This document shows positions 13,751 to 17,800 of a stretch of DNA of 17,800 bases, piece after piece; position 1 is the first letter of the stretch, and the number at the start of each line of letters is the position of its first letter. Source of the stretch: JACDAL01 sp035646635 (lineage in GTDB: Bacteria > Actinomycetota > CADDZG01 > WHSQ01); the NCBI GenBank assembly GCA_035646635.1, contig DASRPA010000244.1, positions 1 to 17,800 on the forward strand, written 5' to 3'. Under the pieces are notes generated by a model. It was given only the letters and a program-made list of their open reading frames with translations, was not told the DNA's origin and ran no database searches. Position numbers and translations under genes: made by a program.

Positions 13751-13803
13751 ACGGCTCCGCCGAGGTCGGAATTGGGATTCTATCGGGGGCGCAGGGCCGC
13801 TCT
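13751..13803 (+). repeat. palindromic intergenic repeat, copy 3 (internal deletion)
   Basis: The 30-bp head again, then directly TATCGGGGGCGCAGGGCCG and CTCTC, matching the tail of copy 1 with the central palindrome missing. Copies 2 and 3 in tandem may come from one duplicated unit. It lies just downstream of the glyS stop. Confidence 0.7.
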
Positions 13804-13834
13804 CGGTGTTGGCGCTTCTTTCGCTCCGGACCAC

Positions 13835-15163
13835 TCAGTCTTCAAATCTCTTTGCAAGATGCTCCGGCAGGGCATCGACCGACACTCGCTCCTGATCCAT
13901 GCTGTCGCGCTCTCTGATCGTGACCTGATGGTCGTCGAGGGTATCGAAATCCACTGTTACGCAATAGGGCGTGCCGACCTCGTCCTGGCGGCGATAGCGC
14001 TTGCCCACGGAACCTGTGATGTCCAGCTCGGTAACGAAGCGGGCGCGAAGGCGATCCGCCACTCGCTCCGCCACCGGCACCAGGTCCTTGTGTTTCGACA
14101 GTGGCAGAACCGCGACCTTGGTCGGCGCCAAGCGGGGGTCGAGCTTCAACAGGACCCGCTTCTCGGTCTTGCCGCCGGCGGTGGGCGCTTCTTCCTCGCG
14201 ATAAGCGTCGATGAGGAAGGCGAACAGCGGCCTCTCGACTCCGACCGCAGGCTCGATCACGTAGGGGACGTACCGAGCCTTGGTGTCGGGATCGAAATAG
14301 GAAAGGTCTTGGCCCGAGCGCTCGGAATGCGCCTTGAGATCGAAGTCCGTGCGATTGGCGATGCCCTCGAGCTCGGACCAGCCCATACCCGGAAAATTGT
14401 ACTCGATGTCGAATGTGCGCTTCGCGTAATGCGACAGCTCATCAGCTTCGTGCTCGCGCAACCTCAGGTTCTCCGGACGGATGCCCAAGTCCAGATACCA
14501 GTTCATGCGTTGCTCGATCCAGTACTCGTGCCATTTTTCATCGGTGCCCGGCTCGACGAAGAACTCCATCTCCATCTGCTCGAACTCGCGCGTCCGGAAG
14601 ACGAAGTTACCCGGAGTGATCTCGTTGCGAAACGACTTCCCTTGCTGAGCGATTCCGAACGGGATTCTCTTGCGGGAGGATTGCTGCACGGTGGCGAAGT
14701 CGACGAACATTCCCTGCGCGGTCTCGGGTCTCAGATAGACGACGTTGGCGGAGTCCTCGACCGGGCCCATGTGGGTCTTGAACATGAGGTGGAACAGGCG
14801 GGGCTCGGTCCACGAGGGACCCTGCCCGCAATGAGGGCAGGTCCGCTCGAAATCGACATGGTCGGCGCGAAAGCGCTTGTGGCAACTGGTGCACTCGACC
14901 AAGGGGTCCGTGAACGTCTCGACGTGACCCGAGGCCTCCCACACGCTCGGCGACATAATGATCGAGCTTTCGAGCCCCACGACGTCTGATCGCGAGTGCA
15001 CCATCGCATACCACCACTGCTGCTTGACGTTGCGCTTGAGCTCGACCCCCAGCGGGCCCCAGTCCCATGCCGAGCGAAGGCCCCCATAGATTTCGCTCGA
15101 GGGGAAGACGATGCCCCTGCGCTTGCAAAGGTTGACGATCGTGTCCATCGAGGGGGTTGCCAT
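13835..15163 (-). CDS. glyS: glycyl-tRNA synthetase, alpha2 (class IIa) type
   Basis: A 442-residue single-chain GlyRS that charges tRNA-Gly. The N-terminus has CKRRGIVFPSSEIYGGLRSAWDWGP (13-37, described by its key residues R15, R16, Y26, G27, W33, G36-P37). Four cysteines, Cys91/94 and Cys109/112, form a small zinc-like knuckle. Class II motif 2 is FRNEI (178-182) and motif 3 is GVERPLFAF (308-316). The C-terminal ~100 residues are the HGTP anticodon-binding domain (APTKVAVLPLSKH). This is the dimeric type of Actinomycetota, archaea and eukaryotes, not the alpha2beta2 type. ATG 15163 gives the expected start but lacks a clear ribosome site. Divergent from the AI-2E permease with 62 bp between. 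Confidence 0.96.
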   Translation of the reverse strand: MATPSMDTIVNLCKRRGIVFPSSEIYGGLRSAWDWGPLGVELKRNVKQQWWYAMVHSRSDVVGLESSIIMSPSVWEASGHVETFTDPLVECTSCHKRFRADHVDFERTCPHCGQGPSWTEPRLFHLMFKTHMGPVEDSANVVYLRPETAQGMFVDFATVQQSSRKRIPFGIAQQGKSFRNEITPGNFVFRTREFEQMEMEFFVEPGTDEKWHEYWIEQRMNWYLDLGIRPENLRLREHEADELSHYAKRTFDIEYNFPGMGWSELEGIANRTDFDLKAHSERSGQDLSYFDPDTKARYVPYVIEPAVGVERPLFAFLIDAYREEEAPTAGGKTEKRVLLKLDPRLAPTKVAVLPLSKHKDLVPVAERVADRLRARFVTELDITGSVGKRYRRQDEVGTPYCVTVDFDTLDDHQVTIRERDSMDQERVSVDALPEHLAKRFED

Positions 15164-15225
15164 GGAGGCATGATAGTCGTCGAGATATTGACAGATTGGC
15201 AGGTGATCAGCCCGCTCGGGCCCGG

Positions 15226-16344
15226 ATGAAACCTAGCGTCACAGAGGAAGCGCAAGCTGCGCCCACCGGCTACCGGCGGAGCGAGCCGCCGCGCCGCCCG
15301 TTGCTGGACACGGTTGCCGCCACTAGCTGGAAGTTCCTGGCGATCGCCTTGGCGCTCGCCGTTATCGTCTACGCACTGGTCGAGCTGCGAGTGGTCGTGT
15401 TTCCGATCATCACGGCGCTGTTCGCGGCCACCCTGATCCACCCCGCAGCTAATTGGCTCCAGCAGCGGGGCCTCCCTCGCCTGGCCTCGGTGTGGGTCGC
15501 GATCCTGGGAGGTCTCCTGCTGCTCTCGGGCGTGGTCTCCTTCCTCGCGCCGCAGGTGGCCAACGAGTTCGGCACTCTCTCCGGGGATGTCGGCCGGGGC
15601 TCCCGGGAGGTCATCGAGTGGCTCAGCCGCGGCCCCCTGGAGCTCAGCCGCGAGGAGTTGAATCGTTACGTCGACAGCGCCACCGAGCAATTGCAGGCGA
15701 ACTCGAGTTCGATCACCTCGGGGGTGCTCGCCGGAGCGATCAAGCTCGGCGAGGTCCTGGTCGGCATCATCCTCACGTTCGTGCTGACGTTCTTCTTCGT
15801 CAAGGACGGCGCCGCGATGTTCGCGTGGTTCACGGGCCAGTTCGCGGAACGACGTCGGCGCAGCCTCAACGTGCTCGGCGTGAGGTTGTGGGAGACGCTC
15901 GGCGCCTACCTGCGGGGCCTCGCCTTGGTGGGCTTGGTCGACGCCGTGCTCATAGGCATCGCGCTGGTGCTCATCGGCGTTCCGCTGGTCATACCTCTGG
16001 CCGTGCTGACTTTCTTCGGCGCCTTTCTCCCGCTGATAGGCGCGACGGTCGCCGGGGTCGTCGCCGCCCTCGTCGCCCTCGTTTCCGGCGGAGTAATCGA
16101 CGCGCTCCTGGTGGGCGTCGCTATCCTGGTGATCCAGCAGGTCGAGGGCCACGTGCTGCAGCCGGTGGTGCTGGGCCGGGCGATCAAGCTGCATCCCACA
16201 GTGGTGATTCTCTCGCTCGCAGCCGGCGGCGTCCTAGGCGGGATCGCCGGCGCCTTCTTGGCGGTGCCCGTCGCAGCCGTCGGAAGTGTTATCGGAGGCC
16301 ACATCAAGGCCGAGCGCGACGCCGAGCGGCCGACGGACCACTAG
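15226..16344 (+). CDS. AI-2E family transporter (YdiK/TqsA/PerM-like permease)
   Basis: A 372-residue membrane protein. Two N-terminal helices (FLAIALALAVIVYALVEL; VFPIITALFAATLI), a third (WVAILGGLLLLSGVVSFL), an extracytoplasmic loop (~105-160), then a helix GEVLVGIILTFVLTFFFVKDG and the C-terminal helix bundle with QQVEGHVLQPVVLGRAIKLHP, the family signature. Members have been linked to AI-2 export, Na+/H+ exchange or other small-molecule efflux; the substrate here cannot be told. ATG 15226 was chosen; an earlier ATG at 15157 would add 23 charged residues overlapping the glyS start. A TTGACA at 15188-15193 could be its -35 box, but no -10 box follows at the right distance. Confidence 0.92.
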   Translation: MKPSVTEEAQAAPTGYRRSEPPRRPLLDTVAATSWKFLAIALALAVIVYALVELRVVVFPIITALFAATLIHPAANWLQQRGLPRLASVWVAILGGLLLLSGVVSFLAPQVANEFGTLSGDVGRGSREVIEWLSRGPLELSREELNRYVDSATEQLQANSSSITSGVLAGAIKLGEVLVGIILTFVLTFFFVKDGAAMFAWFTGQFAERRRRSLNVLGVRLWETLGAYLRGLALVGLVDAVLIGIALVLIGVPLVIPLAVLTFFGAFLPLIGATVAGVVAALVALVSGGVIDALLVGVAILVIQQVEGHVLQPVVLGRAIKLHPTVVILSLAAGGVLGGIAGAFLAVPVAAVGSVIGGHIKAERDAERPTDH

Positions 16345-16430
16345 TGCCCCTTCGCAGAAACGGCGCACGGCCCCGACCCCCGGCGGTCGTGAATCGCGCG
16401 TTGAGCTCGTCTGAGTACGGAATCGGTACG

Positions 16431-16448
16431 CGCGTTGTGCGCGTTGTG
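16431..16448. repeat. 9-bp tandem repeat (CGCGTTGTG x2)
   Basis: Two adjacent identical 9-mers in the gap between the two plus-strand membrane-protein genes. Could be a regulator site or chance. Confidence 0.35.
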
Positions 16449-16471
16449 CTACCGGACCACTGAGGCCCAAC

Positions 16472-17800
16472 ATGGGCGTCGCACTGGGTCTCGGAGCCGT
16501 GTTGCTCCTCATTCTTCTCACCGGCTTCTACGTCGCCGGGGAATTCGCGCTGATCGCGGTGGATCGCAATCGCATCGAGCAGATGGCGAGAAAAAACCAC
16601 CGCGGAGCCGTCACCGCGCTGGGCGCGCTCAGGACGCTGTCCTTTCAGCTCTCGGGCGCCCAGCTCGGCATCACCGTGACCTCCTTGCTCGTCGGCTTCG
16701 TGATCGAGTCCACGGTCGGCAAGGCGCTGCAGCCCCTGGTCGAGCTCGTGTTGCCGGGAGCGAGCTCGCTGCAGATCTCGACCGTGCTCGCCCTCTTCCT
16801 GGTCACGGCGCTGCAGATGGTGCTGTCCGAGCTCGTCCCGAAGAACCTGGCCATAGCCCGCCCCTTGGCCCTGGCGACCTCCATCGCCGGCCCCCTGAGA
16901 CTAGCGAACGGCGCCTTCAAGCCTCTGATCACGTTCTTGAACCGGTCTGCGAACTGGACGGTGCGGCGCTTCGGCATCGAACCTCAAGAGGAGCTCCTCG
17001 GCGTCCTGTCCATGGACGACCTCAAGCGGCTCATCACCTCGTCGCGCCGCGAGGGCGTCCTCCCGGAGGAAGAGTTCGCCTTGCTGACGAAATCGATCAA
17101 CTTCGGAAGAAAAACCGCCAGCGACGCCCTCGTCCCGCGCACCTCGGTGATCTCGGTGAGCGCACAGCAGAACCTGGGAGAGCTCGGCCGCATCGCACTC
17201 GAGAGCGGCCACTCCCGCTTCCCGGTCCAAGGGGACGGAGGGATCGACGACATCGTCGGCACGGTGCTGGTCAAAGACGGCTTTCGACTGCCGTTCTCGG
17301 AGAGGGCTTCGGCTGAGGTCTCCGCGGTCATGCAGGAGGCCCTGTTCGTCCCCGAGTCGCGAGCGCTCAAGTCACTGCTCGCCGAGATGCGGGGGCAGCG
17401 CAGGCACCTGGCCGTGGTCGTAGACGAGTACGGCGGCACGGCCGGGATCATCACCCTCGAGGACCTGCTCGAGGAGATCGTGGGGGAGATCGAGGACGAG
17501 TACGACCCGCAGGCGCAGCCCTCGCGCCTGACCTCGCCCACCCGCGGCGTCCACGTCGTCGAGGGGAGTCTTCACCCCGACGAGGTCCGGGAGCAGACCG
17601 GCCTCCAAATTCCCGAGAGCGAGCATTACGAGACGCTCGCCGGCTTTCTTCTCTCGAAACTCGGGAGGATCCCCCGACAGGGTGACCACGTCGCCTGCGC
17701 CAACTGGGAGCTGAAGGTCACCCGGATGGAGGGCAGGCGAATCGCCGAGGTGCTCGTGGTGGCTCCGGCTGCGGAGGATGATGGGCGGGAGGCCGGGGAC
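16472..17800 (+). CDS. CNNM/CorC-type CBS-domain transporter, 3' end outside window
   Basis: Open from ATG 16472 to the window end (443 codons, no stop), so only the last few residues may be missing. Order: CNNM (DUF21) membrane domain ~1-190 with an N-terminal helix (LGAVLLLILLTGFYVAGEFALIAV), QLGITVTSLLVGFV and SELVPKNLAIARP, the hallmark of this fold; a CBS pair ~205-330 with ASDALVPRTSV and HLAVVVDEYGGTAGIITLED; then a CorC/HlyC transporter-associated domain ~350-430 (VVEGSLHPDEVREQTGLQIP). The family is linked to Mg2+ (and sometimes Na+/Co2+) transport, gated through ATP-binding CBS domains. GAGG at 16462-16465 is a plausible ribosome site. It follows the AI-2E gene by 127 bp in the same direction; co-transcription is possible. 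Confidence 0.94.
   Translation, partial: MGVALGLGAVLLLILLTGFYVAGEFALIAVDRNRIEQMARKNHRGAVTALGALRTLSFQLSGAQLGITVTSLLVGFVIESTVGKALQPLVELVLPGASSLQISTVLALFLVTALQMVLSELVPKNLAIARPLALATSIAGPLRLANGAFKPLITFLNRSANWTVRRFGIEPQEELLGVLSMDDLKRLITSSRREGVLPEEEFALLTKSINFGRKTASDALVPRTSVISVSAQQNLGELGRIALESGHSRFPVQGDGGIDDIVGTVLVKDGFRLPFSERASAEVSAVMQEALFVPESRALKSLLAEMRGQRRHLAVVVDEYGGTAGIITLEDLLEEIVGEIEDEYDPQAQPSRLTSPTRGVHVVEGSLHPDEVREQTGLQIPESEHYETLAGFLLSKLGRIPRQGDHVACANWELKVTRMEGRRIAEVLVVAPAAEDDGREAGD

Noticed and set aside
13620..13810. Direct repeats as a CRISPR array
   Set aside because: Only two tandem copies, of unequal length, with internal palindromes and no uniform spacers; no cas genes.
12642..13895. Long plus-strand open frames (417 and 374 codons) opposite ppdK
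   Set aside because: Antisense shadow of a strongly conserved gene in high-GC DNA; translations are low-complexity and show no domain.
13691..14989. 432-codon plus-strand frame opposite glyS
   Set aside because: Mirror of glyS codons; no recognisable domain and it begins inside the intergenic repeats.
14731..16194. 487-codon minus-strand frame opposite the AI-2E permease and glyS start
   Set aside because: His/Gln/Asp-rich shadow translation typical of the antisense of membrane-protein codons.

Overview
The window is high-GC and coding-dense and reads like a member of the Actinomycetota, probably an uncultured or deep-branching lineage. Pointers are the order dgt-dnaG-rpoD, an alpha2-type glycyl-tRNA synthetase, a short YtxH-like membrane protein of actinobacterial style, tRNA genes without an encoded CCA end, and a probable leaderless regulator gene. 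The assignment to phylum is an inference; nothing here fixes the species.

Region 1 (1-~5950) is an accessory region at a tRNA cluster. A tRNA gene with anticodon CAT has been cut in its anticodon loop. Its 5' half lies at 5910-5948 and its 3' half at 150-193, both on the minus strand. Joined at the shared 9-bp core GACTCATAA they give a perfect 74-nt tRNA with a 7/7 Watson-Crick acceptor stem. The ~5.7 kb between the halves therefore looks like an integrated element. It carries a DUF5655 gene, an MMPL exporter, a divergent TetR regulator with an alpha/beta hydrolase coupled to it, and an intact CAT tRNA (5721-5794) that can replace the broken one. Identical tandem-doublet motifs sit on both sides of the core, as expected for integrase arm sites, but no integrase gene is present. 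Inside are decayed pieces: a C-terminal fragment resembling a baeRF-type protein, a tRNA-Leu-like 3' fragment, and two more doublet motifs. A rho-independent terminator (5470-5495) faces the tRNA transcript.

Region 2 (~5999-10653) is core genome: tRNA-Asn(GTT), a small membrane protein on the plus strand, and the minus-strand operon dgt-dnaG-rpoD (dNTP triphosphohydrolase, primase, primary sigma factor). dnaG and rpoD abut with no spacer.

Region 3 (10654-15163) has ppdK (pyruvate phosphate dikinase) and glyS on the minus strand. Copies of a ~100-bp palindromic intergenic repeat lie on both sides of ppdK in opposite orientation. PPDK has Asn in place of the regulatory Thr two residues before its catalytic His.

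Region 4 (15226-17800) holds two plus-strand membrane proteins: an AI-2E family permease, and a CNNM/CorC-type CBS-domain transporter that runs off the window end.

The first feature is the tail of a PIN-domain (VapC-like) toxin cut by the window start. The most interesting system is the split tRNA with its integrase-less element and built-in replacement tRNA, which sits where the original tRNA promoter can still read into it.
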